Part shown: positions 36,401 to 49,400 of the stretch, piece by piece
Position numbering within the stretch: the first letter of the stretch is position 1
Layout: the number at the start of each line of letters is the position of its first letter
Origin: Azolla caroliniana
Taxonomy: Eukaryota > Polypodiophyta
DNA length: 64,000 nt
NCBI GenBank assembly: GCA_043228905.1
Contig: JBHGNT010000001.1
Location: 2,852,001 to 2,916,000, forward strand
Direction: 5' to 3'
Notes under the pieces: model-generated
What the model saw: the letters and a program-made list of their open reading frames with translations, nothing else
Database searches by the model: none
Told to the model about the DNA's origin: nothing
Program-made: the position numbers and the translations under genes

Positions 36401-37455
36401 TTGCATAAATCGGAAGCCATGGAGTGGAAGGTCCAATGGTTGGTTTTTTCTTATGTTCTTCAAAGGGTTCTTGAATGAACTTTTTTAGGTGGTCAATCAA
36501 TACATAGTGAATAGAGTAGTTGATAGAGGCCATTCATCTTCAACTAGCATTGTATTTGTTATTACTGGTGTACTGTTGCTGTCATGGTTTCAAAACTCTT
36601 CTGCTTCCTTATCTATTCTACATATCATTGCCCTTGGGATAATCTCAAAAATCTTTTTGAAATCTAAGCAATAAATAGTTCTCCTTTGAGCCGCTTCCTG
36701 CATTACAAATCCATAGACAAACGAGACAATCAATAGAGGCATGTGATACCACCCTAATCATGTGATAGTTGGTGAGCCGATTTCTATTCTTTTCTATAAT
36801 ATATAGTGTTATTGATCTAATTATCTTGCTAATCTCAAGGAAAAACTTGTGCTATTGCCGTATTTAGTAATGCAGGTATCCATTCTTCAGCCACTGGATC
36901 AGCTACTTAGCATAGGGAAAGTGTATCTGCAGCCTTGTCATTTTGAAGTTTTTGCATAGTTTTCATCGCTCTTTATAGTCAAATGCTTCCCGTGTGGAAA
37001 TAGGTCGATCATAAGTATTTCGTCCTTCTTGTATAATTGTTCCACAAATGCAAAGATTTTATGCCAGGAGAAATGTCCCTTCCATTTCATGCACTGTCCC
37101 TTGATAGTTCCCCATAGCCCCCGAGGGTCCATTGCGGTTATTGCATTATCTTGCTACATTTGTCCACTCGTCCATTGATTCCAGAGTGGCCTTCAGCTTG
37201 AATGTGGCTGCTGGACATTCATCAGCGAACCATACATTATGATGCGGTCCTTCTATGACTTCTCTTTATGCTGTGGTTCTTCTATGCCTTCTCTTTATGC
37301 TAATTCCCATTCTGTGTTCTTTAGTGTTGCAATTTTAAGAATGTCCATGCATTCTCAATATCATATAGAATGTGGTGATATGTGAGCAATTCTTCTAATC
37401 TGTATTCATAATTACTTTTGTTTTTCCATGTTGTCTTCTGTGATCACTCAAATGT

Positions 37456-37508
<53 letters not shown>

Positions 37509-39345
37509 TGCAGGAAGTGTGAGCTCATATAGCAAGCAAGGAAGCTCTAGTGCTGAAAAGAGCCAACGGCTAGGTCCTGCTGGTCTCTCATTGCATTATG
37601 CAAACATTATAAATCAAATAGATAACCTGGTATGTATCATTCTCAACTAGTGATCGATGTCTATGTAGGTTTCACTTAGAAAGAAGGCAGGGGAAACTTT
37701 ATTGAATTCAAATTGAATAGTACTGGATGATATCATAGAGAAGTAAGTGTGATGAATGATATCCTGGTGCAGTGCTTGATCTCTGATCGTGATGTACAGA
37801 GGGAATTCTAGTTTCTGGAATGTTCTTTCACATTTGCAGCTTTTTGGATTTTGTTCTTTCAGGCAATGCATGAGATTTAAGTTATGATAATACCCAGTAC
37901 ATTGGAATCTTAGAGCCATTATTGCTATTTCCTTGTTTTGGATCAGACTTCATTTGTCTTAATGCACGAGTATGTTTTCACCATATTAGTCATTAAATAT
38001 CAACTAGTAATTTCTTGAATGGTGTATATAATCACGATTTATGTGGTCAGTACTTGATTCTAGTGTTCTACCTAGTTTTATAATTTATTCTTGGCATTGG
38101 CAGGTCTCTAGACCAAATTCTATTCCTCCAAATACCAGGGACAATCTTTATCAAGGTCTCCCACCTAATGTAAAGGCATCTCTACGGATGCAAATACACA
38201 ACCTTCCCATTGAGGAGGTAATTGCTAGCTTGTTTTCCTGTATGAAGTAAACTTTGGAACACATGATTTCAACCGTATATCTGAATCATACCTCTTTCCC
38301 AGTTAACTGTTCCTCAGATCAAAGAAGAGATGGAAAGGACTCTAGCTTGGTTAGTCCCAGTAGCTGCAAACACTACCAAGTAAGTTGAGTGCTGACAAAC
38401 GGTTGCCATCGGTCACTTCACATTCTCAATAGAACTTGTACTAATATTTCTTGCTGGGATGTAGTTCTTTTCATTTAGCCTCATTATAAGACATTGTGTC
38501 AGATCTCACTTGGATATATTTTTTGGTCTCTTATGTCGTTTTGGCATTTTGAAGAGGTCAAACAATTTCATAACATAACATTTTCACTGATGAATTGTGT
38601 AATCGGATGTAATGTTTTTGGTCTCATAGGTCATTTGGCATTTTGAAGAGGTTAATGATTTCATAACATAACATTTTCACTGATGAATTGTGTATGTGTG
38701 CCAGAGCTCATCATGGATTCGGCTGGGTCGGAGAGTGGGCAAACACAGGGTAACTCTTAACTTTTGTCATTTTATTCTTCTTCAATATTAATTTTACGAC
38801 ATAATAACAATGACAAATGTATATGAAGGTCTTCACTAGATCGAAGGATACCGGGGCACACAGAGCTGACGTTGCTTCAAACCCTTCACCATGCGGATCA
38901 AAAAGCAACCGAGCATCACATTCTAGAGTTGATTCTATTACTTCATCGACTTATAACCTTGGTGCAAGGCCAAGTTCCAGGAACTAAGTCACCCATCCGT
39001 TCACCTGTACGGCAAATGAAGATCTCTTTGGAAAATGGGAAGCCCTCTGTGAAAGAGAATGGGAATGTTGTTGTGAATCCCCAACTATCCCCTGAAGATG
39101 AAGCAATGTTGCAACGAGTCAAGACCAAGAAAATCACCCCTGGAATAAGCAAAAGCCAAGAATTCAACTCTTCAAAAGTTAACCGTGCGAAAAGGTTATG
39201 TAAGAGCAATAGCCATTCTCCATCCACCTCAACAGAGGCCAATTTTCAGCCAATGCGGCGGCATCATGTGGTAGTTGCACCCTTTGATTTCGAAGTGGAT
39301 AGAAACAAAGCCATGGATGTCATTGATAGAGTAGACAATATCTAG
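30438..39345 (+). CDS. PSK SIMULATOR (PSI)-type DUF3475/DUF668 protein
   Basis: Twelve exons: 30438-30935, 31951-32276, 34041-34133, 34193-34310, 34768-34852, 34936-35033, 35120-35189, 37514-37629, 38104-38217, 38303-38379, 38705-38749, 38829-39345. All have GT-AG borders and join in frame to 718 aa. I start at the ATG at 30438, since MGGLCC is a good N-myristoylation/palmitoylation signal, as in PSI proteins. Residues 17-47 are a Gly-Gln-His repeat. DUF3475 starts near 215 (KIGILAFEVANTIVKGF); RFGNHCRDPQWH and ELYHELHALDRFE follow. DUF668 runs from about 449 (RLGPAGLSLHYANII) to about 535 (TLAWLVPVAANTTK). The C-terminal tail is basic and Ser-rich. Arabidopsis PSI proteins promote growth downstream of phytosulfokine and act redundantly. 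Introns 2 and 7 are inflated by LINE fragments and duplications. The lone uncertain junction is exon 3/4 (FENKKLM), where the family sequence is variable. Confidence 0.93.
33190..33760 (-). mobile_element. LINE reverse transcriptase fragment in PSI intron 2
   Basis: Minus-strand frames, broken by shifts, follow a non-LTR reverse transcriptase: LLAHIFNKDMSDSFPTSW, PSNARTIMIGHCLA, LGQLYGSSLESNFSVWAQ, then MDFQMAFDTVSGAQLM (from the FRKAFDTV box), MQWRIYAICES and GVKYGFPLSPTILGFYINE (from the GVKQGCPLSP box). The catalytic YADD segment is missing. It is decayed and antisense to the host gene. Confidence 0.85.
35263..35797. repeat. 269 bp tandem duplication in PSI intron 7
   Basis: Copies begin at 35263 and 35532 (TATATTGGGTGCCTC) and run for about 265 bases with only scattered differences. 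Shared blocks include GGAAGATATCCTCACATGTG and AGAATGGGT.TCCAATATGA. It lies just beyond the 3' end of the antisense LINE fragment, so it may include LINE 3' sequence. Confidence 0.9.
35851..37140 (-). mobile_element. second decayed LINE in PSI intron 7
   Basis: Reading the minus strand from 37132: MDPRGLWGTIKGQCMKWKGH and KLQNDKAADTLSL (linker before the reverse transcriptase), a weak FKKIFEIIPRA near 36660 (from FRKAFDTVPRA), then at 36400 LPIYANDAVIFPDSQLRLQK, where the catalytic YADD is YAND, and a C-terminal part (35851-36066; RMQQQLERWHVDEYLN). Stops and shifts are frequent. The element shares orientation with the fragment in intron 2, but exons 3-7 lie between them and it has different domains, so two insertions are likely. 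Confidence 0.8.
37457..37504. repeat. AG array next to a splice acceptor
   Basis: About 24 AG units end nine bases before the acceptor (TTTGCAG, 37507-37513) of PSI exon 8. The array replaces the usual pyrimidine tract with purines on the transcribed strand. Confidence 0.92.
38520..38695. repeat. 94 bp tandem duplication in PSI intron 10
   Basis: TTTTGGTCTC and GGCATTTTGAAGAGGT occur twice with a period of about 94 bases, followed in both by ATAACATAACATTTTCACTG. The second copy runs to within about ten bases of the exon 11 acceptor at 38704. Confidence 0.85.
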
Positions 39346-41357
39346 AAGTGTGCAATGTGATTTGGTTCTTTATTACCCAGCTGGAGTATTGCATTGCAAA
39401 GCCAGAGGCTTAGCTCATATTCTCTCAGGATCTTTTATATTAATTGGGTTGGCATGGCCCCTCGATTAGGATAAGTGATATGTTAGTGAGTCTCAAGTCT
39501 TCTCACTAGCTCACCCTAGAGAAAGGATACATTGAATATTGATACTTAACTATGGTTGTGGGTGGTTCTAAAGAAGTGCCTATCCTTGCCACCAGATATG
39601 AACATCAGTGAAGATTGAGGGCCATGCTGAGCAGCACGGATTCTTCGGTAATAAACCTAAGCTGAAAAAATATGTGAAGCATAAGTTGGTTGCACATAAC
39701 AGGATATCATTCCATGCATTGACTACACTCTCCCTCGAGCTGAAAGGAGAAACTATCAGATGGACCTTGGCCTCATCCAAAATGAATTATTTTCCTTTCC
39801 CTTTCAGAGCTATTGCATAAGTAATTTGCTCATAGATAGGGATGTGATTTCTAAGCATCTCTTCAAATCCATATGCAAAATCTTCAAATTCCATGGATAT
39901 GAAGTAATTTACTCAAATCACACAGGGTATTATTACTATATTTATGTATACATGGGGGAAAAGGGCCTATTCATGTGTGACAGTTGGTATATGTGAGGGA
40001 CTTCTAACTTTGTGGCCTTCGATGCCATATACATGGATGGATAAAAGAGACAGATTTCTTGTGTTAATACACTATTTTTCTGATAAGAAGACATCTGTTT
40101 TTTATTTCGCCGGTATGTGCACTAGTATTTTTTATTTATTTTGCTCAGTTACTACTTGTAGAATAATAAATATTATCCAGTAACTTGGGATCACTTCTTT
40201 TTCCACATGATGGGTGAAATTTTGACATGGATTAATATCCTTATTTTTGTAATTAAAATTTCCAAATTTGTAATCAGATGTTGTTGATATGACTTAAAGA
40301 TACTAGAATGGGAAATAAGACATTTATTTATAAGAGCCCATTAGACTCTACAAGTTGGAATAGGTTTATAGACCAACAAATGGATAAAACTCGGTAGTTG
40401 ATTCACAATTCCCTCTTTGTTTTTTGACATGCACATTATTGTAGATATTCTTGTTTAGATAAGCATAAAATTTTCACTTATTCTAGATGGCTGATACGAT
40501 GAGTTTGTGTAGGTAGTGCATTAGTTGTATCAATTAAATAATTCAACATATAAAATAGAGATGAAGAGAAAGTTAGTAATATGCCGAAGTGATTAGGCCT
40601 AATGTCTATTACTTTTAGATATCGAAAGGTCCAATCCAATGTTTCCATTATGAACTACAAGCTTCATCATGACTTCTAAATCTAGAAATTAGCAACACTA
40701 AAAATAACCTTGTGCTACTCCATGATCCAACACCAATTTAGATGTTGGTGCAGTTCAACGTCATAAATTCCCACATATGACTCATAAAACAACGTTCGTT
40801 TGTTGATGCTCATGTGTTCCCATTACGAATGTGGTAGAACAACTATGATATTATGTTGATAATGTAGAAACAAAATGTGTCCGAGTGTTATCCTAGATTT
40901 TGTTGATGTGGCATTTTGAAGCATGATGTTGGGTCGAGCCATTGTACCGGATGATCCTGCCCACGACACATTGAGCAATAATGAATCACAAGGGCCTACA
41001 CTCAAAACCAACCAATCCTAGGGCACACCCTCAACCATGATGTACGATTGATTGGGGATTTCTACAAATCGTTCCACATTCAGAGGGAAATGATGTATGA
41101 AGAATGGCCATGGTTCGACAGAATACATGAAAGGAATGGTGACCAAGGAATTTGATCGATCCCAAGTAGTGGTGACATGACTCCGATCGGCTCACATCCG
41201 ACACCTTACCATGTCAAACCCATATATTTTCTTATTATTGGAGGGAAGTCACATGGAGTTAGTCAATCTTCTTAGATGACAGAAGAAAAGGTGACAACAG
41301 TATAAACGAGTGGATGAAAAGAAAATCCCTCACTCTTGTTGGATCAGGTCCTTCCTA
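39346..41357. other. spacer between the PSI and AAE14-like genes
   Basis: The first several hundred bases are the probable PSI 3' region. The rest is AT-rich with no recognised gene. The AAE14-like promoter should lie in the last 150 bases, but no convincing TATA box stands out. Confidence 0.5.
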
Positions 41358-41610
41358 ATGGCTCCTCCCTCTTCTTCTGGTCACATTGGCCAGGCTTTGA
41401 GGACCTTATCTATAGCAAGAGCCCAATCTCCTGTCACTATCAGTCAGTATGGAAGAGTGACTACTGGAGCGCAGCTCCTCGAGGATGTGGCTTCTCTCTC
41501 ATCCGGCCTCCGCACTAACCTCTTGCTACAACCCGGTGATAGGGTCGCCATAGCTTCTCTCAACAGGTTTTTTTTTTCTCTATGTATGCATATATACATA
41601 CATTTTTATT

Positions 41611-41647
<37 letters not shown>

Positions 41648-41941
41648 ATTTATGTATCTATATATATCCATATGTTTCTGTCTGTCTGCATCTCTATGTA
41701 TATGTAGTTTTTTTGTTATCTTTGTATGTATATGTCTATGAATTTGTATACATGTATTCATGTATTTAGAAAGGTTATTCAAGAATATTGAATGTATTGA
41801 GTAAACCCAGTGAATGGTACTTGGAATGGCTCCTGGCTGTACCCTGTGCTGGAGGCATTATTGCTCCCCTCAACTATAGATGGGTATGTTGTTAAACCCT
41901 AAAACCTAAAAATATGTGCCATATATGCATTTCATGAGTAT

Positions 41942-42012
<71 letters not shown>

Positions 42013-45000
42013 GTTTACTGAATGGGGTACTGATTAGATAGGTTTTAGAAAAAAATCCATACTGATCAATACCATTTTAAAAAATTGAATTGATTGATAC
42101 AAGTCAATCTTTTGTTTCACTGAATAATGGGATAAGGATTAATCCTATGGCAACTTTCCTGGCTGTAACAGCTATTATGAATAAACCAAAAATTTCTCCC
42201 CTCATTTTTCTGATCTGCATCATCAATAACAAGATGAGAGAATGCTATAATGTTAATATTAATTGCATTAATTGCGTTAAATTTAACTCAAGACGCATTA
42301 GTGCCCTAACCATGTTTTGACTTGTCACCAACACAATGTCATCTACATGATTCCAGAGGCAGCTTCTTATCATGTTGTACACGATACGGGTCATGTCGGA
42401 TCCATTCTGTAGTTTTCAATAACACTGATAAAATTTACTCTTTTCATGAGGATTAGGATAGAATCGATGTCCAACTCCTTATCAAGAAAGGTTTAAACTA
42501 GTCTTGCTTTTACACAAGAGTTGGTGGGGGTATCGGTGGTACTAATTCTGAGGGTTCTCAAGAAGAGATACAAGTATTTGGAACTCAGGTAGGTAAGAAG
42601 AAGAAAATAGTGCTCTCATTACTGAAATGGAAGATAAACAAATTAGATGAGGTGGGTTTTGCATACATTCACATTCAGCTGATTGAAAACTGCCAGGTAT
42701 TTTTTGTTGTAACGTCTGTACAGTTCCATATTCTTTGCCAATAGATGCTCATGGTGTAAAGTCAAGGATGCTTTGTTGATTATTTTTTCTTATAGTTTGC
42801 TTCCTCTTTTCAAACAGAGCATCAGTGAAGCTTGTGAAGCAGTGAAACAGATTGAGCCAATTTATCTGGTCATTGATCAATATTGTGCAGATCTTGGTGC
42901 TGAAATTAGAACCAGATTCCCTACTATTCAGTTAATAACACTAGGATACTTGACTGAAGGAGGTATCTATCCTGTCCTTCGAGAACTAGGTCTTGCATTA
43001 AAAGCTTGATATATATGAAACTGGAAGTCAACAATCTCATATTTAAAATGGGGAAAACTACACACAAATATACTTTTGGTCCGTAGACAGTTCAGCATGT
43101 TTCTATAATTCCCCCTAAAAGACAACCCAATATTCACGTAGCACTGGTTATGATGTTTTCTATGTGTCAAAAGCTTGCAGTTCCTTAACTCTGTTGGTTT
43201 CATCTTACCAGCTTTTACTTCAGAGTCTATTATGGATGGGACGCAAAAGGAGCTCCATCTTTATTGGGCACCTGATTCAATTGCACTCATTTGCTTCACT
43301 TCAGGTGCATATGCTCATTTTTCTAGAATCAAGATATATTTCTGATTAAATGCTAGACAATTTTCATTTAACACCTTGAGTATGCAATTTTGGTCGTCTG
43401 AACATGGTGTGAGATACTCATAATGTGTAGGATAGCATCATTTAGATTTCTTTGGAAGATTAATGTTCTGATTGCTGTTATGTTGAATAAGACAATGAAA
43501 TTGGTCCATTCAGAAGTGAACCAATTCCATAGCTATACCATAAATCCAGAGAGTGAGACTATCAAATTCAGCATACCTAGAAGTGTTTGAAATAGTTGAC
43601 GGTCGAATGATATTTGATGTTATTATGAACTGAGAATATCATTAATCAACACAAGCTAAAATCTTTACGTTGAATTCGTTCACATGTGGTTGTGTCTAAC
43701 TTTGTGCTCTCTAGATTTGCAGGAACCACAGGGAAACCAAAAGGTGCAGCAATAAGCCATGGTGCACTGATTGTTCAATCTTTGGCGAAGATAGCTGTGG
43801 TTAACTATTGTAGCACTGATGTAAGATATCAAATTTCAGCTATAATAGCTTGAAGTTAATGGAGATATTGCATTGTGTGTACATATGTCAAGACATTCGA
43901 GACTGTTCAACTGAAAACAAGATGCATATTACGGATTTTTTATTCCTCTTTTTACAAATTGTTGAAAAAACACTGTTTGTACTTTTGCTGGCCTTGTGAT
44001 AATGAAATCTTTATCATAGCCGTTGGTGACTGAAAACATGATGAGGTCTTCTTACTTGGATAAAGCAATCATTAATATGAACTCAAAATGTCTGTCGAGA
44101 TAACTGATGCGTCATATCCAATTGCATTTATGTTACATTCATGAGATGGAGAGTTCCTTGTTTGTCTTTTTTCTGCTCAAAATGCTATTCTGAAGGTCTC
44201 ATGCATGCATTAGCGGAAGAGATGGAGGGTTTCCTGCTGTTCTTCTTCTAGTCAAAATGCTATTACTGGAGGTCTCATGCATGCATCGGGGGGAGAGATA
44301 TCCATGATAATCCAAACAGAAAAAAGCAGCACCTTTTTGTGTTTAGTCAAACCAGACAGCCAAAATTTGTCTTTCCTCTGTATTGCATCTGGACCTTATG
44401 AAGGAAGTGTACATTAGGGGTGGTTGATTCCCTGAAGCATTGTTGATCATCTGGGTAATACAATCAGAAAGTAGCTGTCAGAGACGATCATTTATAGCTG
44501 GGGTTGTGTCTGCTTCCCTGTGTCTGTCTGACTTTCCAAGAAACACTTATCCTGAATCTTTTTGTTTCAAAATTTTCATTACTTCTGAGCAAATTGAACC
44601 AGATCCTTTTTGATAATAATGGTGCCAAGTGAACAGGTATATCTTCACACCTCTCCCTTATGCCATATTGGAGGCATTTCTTCAGCTCATGCCATGCTAA
44701 TGGCAGGTGGATGCCACATCTTTATTCCAAAGTTTCAGCCTTTGGATGTTCTGAAAGCAATAGAAGAACATCAAGTTACAGCCATGATAACTGTCCCTAC
44801 CATGCTCAAAGACATCACTTCCTTAATGCTGTCAAGGTATATTATGTGAATAGATACTTGACCATCTTTCATTTGGTGCACCCTTGATTAAATCTGGTGA
44901 TGATAACATTGCGGCTTCTTCATTGTCGTGTAAGCTCTTCATTCATTCTTTGCATAATCCAGCATTCTGATTTCAATGCCAATTGCTTTTTAGGGGTGGT

Positions 45001-46487
45001 AATCAGGGTAGGTTACAATGTCGATCAATGCAAACTATTCTAAATGGGGCTGGAAGTCTTCCTTCAACTCTCCTGGAGACTACAAAGGACATGTTTCCTG
45101 GATCTCGGATTCTCTCAGCTTATGGTGGAACATTTTACCATTATCTCAGTTTCATGCATCGACAAACATAATGTTTCCAAATTTTGCAGTTGAGAGAATT
45201 AGTTCATTTCTATACAGGAATGACTGAAGCATGTTCATCGATGTCTTTCATAACACTTCATGACCCAAAATCAGACGCCAACCACTCAATTTTTCTGAGA
45301 AGAAATTCAGGTCTTGGAGGAGTTTGTGTTGGGAAACCAGCACCCCATGCTGAGATTCTTGTGCGTGCAAATGCGTCATTGAGAGGTCAAAACAGTTGTC
45401 TGAACAAAGAAGGAGATGTATTTGTTAGAGGTCCCCATCTAATGACAAAGTACTGGGGAGAAAATAAAGCCTTTGGTAATGGTGGATGGTTTAATACAGG
45501 TGATGTTGGGTGGATGGACAATCAAGGATGTCTTTGGTTGCTTGGGCGTCAGAAAGACGTCATTAAAAGTGGGGGTGAGAATGTTCACTGCTCTGAGGTA
45601 AATAAACTCTGTAAAAGACATACTGGAGAGACTTCTCCTCAAAGACTTTAAGATTTCACTGCTTGGTTTTGAATTCTTGATCCAGAGAGTAGGATGAAAG
45701 ATCCCTAATAAACTCCTCCTATTTGTGCATAAAGAGTTTCCCCTGTAGATCCCTATGCACATCTCCTTGTTTTAGTATTTTGGTGGGTCTTGACTAACGT
45801 CAAAGAGCTATGCTTGACCAGTTCATGGAATAGATGCTCATTGCCGAAAAGTAACCTTGTTAAATGGGAAAGATGCTCATTGCCTGGAATAATCATTCAG
45901 CTATATTATGTGCGAAAGATGATTATGGAAACGTTTGTATCAATCATTAAGCTAATATTGGAAAAATAGAAGAGAGAAGAGTTTGATGTTTGTTCTTGAC
46001 AAATCAGGTTGAGGAGATTCTATCAAGACATCCAGCTATTGCAGTTGCAGCGGTAGCAGGAGTGCAGGATGCACGCCTCGGTGAAGTAGTCGGAGCTATG
46101 CTTCTATTGAACAATGGATGGAAATGGGTTCAAAGTGAAGGTTTTGAGGACATCATCGATGCGACTTATTACCAAGAAGAGAAGATATTTTCTCCCAAAT
46201 CCATGCATTTCTTTTGTAGGCAACAAGGGCTCTCTGGGTATGTGTGATTGCATGCCATTTTTTACCTGCAACGGTTGTATTTATTCAATGTCATTTTGTT
46301 TTTTACCATCCTCTTTAATCATGTTGAATTTTGAACTTGCAGATTTAAGATTCCCAAAATTTGCTACCAGAAGTTTGGGGACTTTCCTAGAACAAGTACT
46401 GGTAAGATTAGGAAAGAACTTGTGAGGGAAGAGCTGGCTAGTTATTATAGAAGCCATGAAGCCTTGTATGGATCAAGCAGGCTTTGA
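41358..46487 (+). CDS. AAE14: o-succinylbenzoyl-CoA ligase, AAE14/MenE-like
   Basis: Ten exons: 41358-41566, 41811-41883, 42818-42962, 43224-43304, 43723-43820, 44637-44836, 44994-45124, 45218-45597, 46008-46237, 46343-46487, all GT-AG, give 563 aa (Arabidopsis AAE14 is about 560). It should activate o-succinylbenzoate with CoA and ATP in phylloquinone (vitamin K1) synthesis. Visible motifs: the P-loop SGTTGKPKG (about 169-177), VYLHTSPLCHIGGISSAHAM, the adenylate-binding AYGMTEA (about 311-317), FNTGDVGW, LLGRQKDVIKSGGENV, and catalytic Lys about 537 in RTSTGKIRKEL. The start is the only in-frame ATG of the first exon; there is no clear transit peptide. The protein ends SSRL, and C-terminal SRL is a strong peroxisomal (PTS1) signal, agreeing with the peroxisomal naphthoate step of the plant pathway. 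The general acyl-activating family is certain; the AAE14 assignment rests on overall similarity along its length. Confidence 0.93.
41610..42008. repeat. TG and CT/AT microsatellites in AAE14-like introns 1 and 2
   Basis: A TA/TG array (about 41610-41647) lies in intron 1 and a compound CT-AT array (about 41943-42008) in intron 2. Confidence 0.9.
44148..44300. repeat. 75 bp direct repeat in AAE14-like intron 5
   Basis: TCAAAATGCTATT and GGTCTCATGCATGCAT occur twice (from 44177 and 44252), each followed by GCGGAAGAGAT or GGGGGAGAGAT. Confidence 0.8.
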
Positions 46488-49400
46488 TGTTCTTTCCTTT
46501 ATCATCATTTATTAGCCATTTATTGGCTCAATTTAAACCAGTTTTCCTTGATTGTATGCCTATCTTCTTCAAATTTGTGAAAAACCTACCTCATCGATCA
46601 TCAGCAATGTGCATCATCATGGAGACAACCTTCAGACTACGGGTTTATATAAAATAAAAGAAATTGAGAAACTTAGTTGTAACCGGGATGCATGTTATTG
46701 TTGAGGGGATGATTGATTGGGACCTTTTCCTTTCCTCAATAATCCATTGCCAAATCAGCATTTTGTGAATTAACACGTTACTGCAATGGCATCAAGTTTT
46801 CACTCTAGCCTGTGAAGAAAACAAAAACCATCGCATTAGTGTACTGCAAAAAGCATGAAAAACAACAAAATGGTATCAGTCGCCTCAACTCATTCAACTC
46901 ATTGACCGGTGATTCTGTTGTGGGTAAACCACCAAAGTCATGAAGTTGAGATATCCCAAGTTCAATCCTCAACCCAGCTCCAATTCAATAGATTGATTGT
47001 ACAAAGAGATCTCTTGCTGCAGCTTACATTACAAAGTCATACCTTGCATGTGATATTGCGTGGGCCGAGGAGGCAATAATGAATCAATTTTGGCATGAAT
47101 TTCACAATGTCATAAAGGATTTGCGTTTTGCTTTTCATGACGACTCACACCCTGTACATGATGCTCACCCGCACTATTAGAATATATGATTGTTGAAACA
47201 AATCTCTATTAGAACATCTATCTTTTGTTTTTTGTGACGCTTAAGACTGGTGGGAAACCTTAAGAGGTGAAAACACACAAACAAATATTGATGTACAAAT
47301 TTGTGCTTAAAAGCATTTGAAGAAATCTTAAAATTTGTCAATAAAATTATCATGTACTGAAGACAATCATACATCATTCAGTGATTGCATCAAATAGTGC
47401 TTGGCTAAACTAAATTCATGGAAAATGGGTTGATTAAAGTATGTGTGTTTGTGTGATATCTGTATAGTTCAAAATCACCAAAATCTTACCCAATTTAGAA
47501 CTTGCATGTACTCTCCATTTGCATCAAACAATTAGATCTTGATCCCATAATATGCTATCTGAATTTCTTATGATTTTCAATTAACTTTGTAGAGAATGGA
47601 CATCACACTATACTACAATCATACTTAACAAATATTACATCCTAATATATGGTGGTCTAGGAACCACTTTTTTTTTATTTCATGCATTTGCATATATCCA
47701 CCAACATCTTCTTCCATGGTTGGATTTGATTTTTCCAATTCCATGAGCATTATTGCTTTCCTTGCAAACATGTTAGTCTCCAATTGAGTATATTAAAACC
47801 TCCAATGAATTTAGACCAATTTATTGAAGGTAGATAGAACTACATATATTATATGATCATTGATTGTGTGATACTCTTTATCTTACATGCAATAGCCTTG
47901 TTACTTTATTCATTACCCATTCACTTTTTTGCTTATTTATGATGTTCCATTGAGTGGATAGCCTAATGCATAACCATTTTATCTAAATTTAATATTTCTC
48001 CTAACCATAACAATTGGCACCCATCATACACATTGGAAATAGTCCTTCTTTAAAGGTGGTGAATGGAATTGCACAACCTTCAGCTCAAGGAGGTTCAGTC
48101 TACATACGGGAACGGTACGTAGATATTTGGTTTTTAGTGGTTGGCCTTATTGTTTGCTAAGTGTGGGTATCTAGGTGCGATTGTTTACCGGGAAGTAAAC
48201 CCCAATCGGCTAAGAGTTTAATGATGATTTGGTTTAATCTGATTTTTACGCTACAAGGAAAGTTTGACAGCCTTCAGGGGCCCTCTAAAACGAGTGAAGA
48301 AGCTAGATACTGCTTCCTTCTAAAATGGAGAGGTTCTCCGATGCTACAAATGGTGGATGGCAATGCAAAGTGGATTTATCAGCCACCCCGGTGGTTGTTT
48401 CCTCCAAGGGTACCAAACATATAGGTGGGTGTTGAATTGTGAAGAGATTGGAGGATGTCTTTTCTGAATGTGGGTTGTGTGAGGCTCATGTTGAGGGGAG
48501 TCTGTCAAGTAATATTGTGCTAAGGCTTTATTGCTTCATTTATACATGTTGTTTTCTTGTAGCCATGCAAATTTGCTTGTAACATATGAGTTGTATATTA
48601 TCCTATGTACTTTTTCTTAACTAATGGAAGTAGTAATTTTTTTTGGAAATATATATACGTATGTATTGTTAAAAAAACAAAATATGTATATCGTAGTCTT
48701 TTAAATTTAGTCATTTGATCCCTTTGATAAGGGGGATTCGAAAATATATATAATATAACCATTGTGTCATCATACAAATAGAATAAGGAGAAATACACAA
48801 AGAGATCAATGTATCGTTTATTGGTAACAAAAAGGATACCTATTAACATCTTTCCTATAAATTATAGCTTGTGCCAAGCTTGTGCCTCTCACTCTCCTTG
48901 GTGGTCCATGTAAGTGGTATATTCATAATTGTTTTATTATTTCTATTCTATAATGTTGTCATGAAATATACCTTTCTAATTGTACCCCCCATGTGTATGC
49001 AACAAATAGATATTACCAATGTACCACAATCTTATAGCTTGATCATTCTAATTGGCATGTGGATATGGTGATGTTAGGAGCTATAGTATGTGCACCTTTA
49101 CATGTACAACACATCTGTGTCATATCATGATTTCATGGAAAATATGATGAATAAATGTGCGCATCTATATTCAAGACAAATTAGAGGACAAATGATAACA
49201 CAACCCGCCTAATAGAATGGTGGATTATAGATGGAATGAGGGGAGGTGAAACATGAGTCATGAAATGATAATTTAAATATTATTGTAAGCCATGTTTTTG
49301 TGAAATTAAGGACATCAATTCATTATCTCACTAATTTACGATATGACCATGTGGAATATAGGGGTGGGACACATTCACTTTCTCATCATTTCATGTTAGG

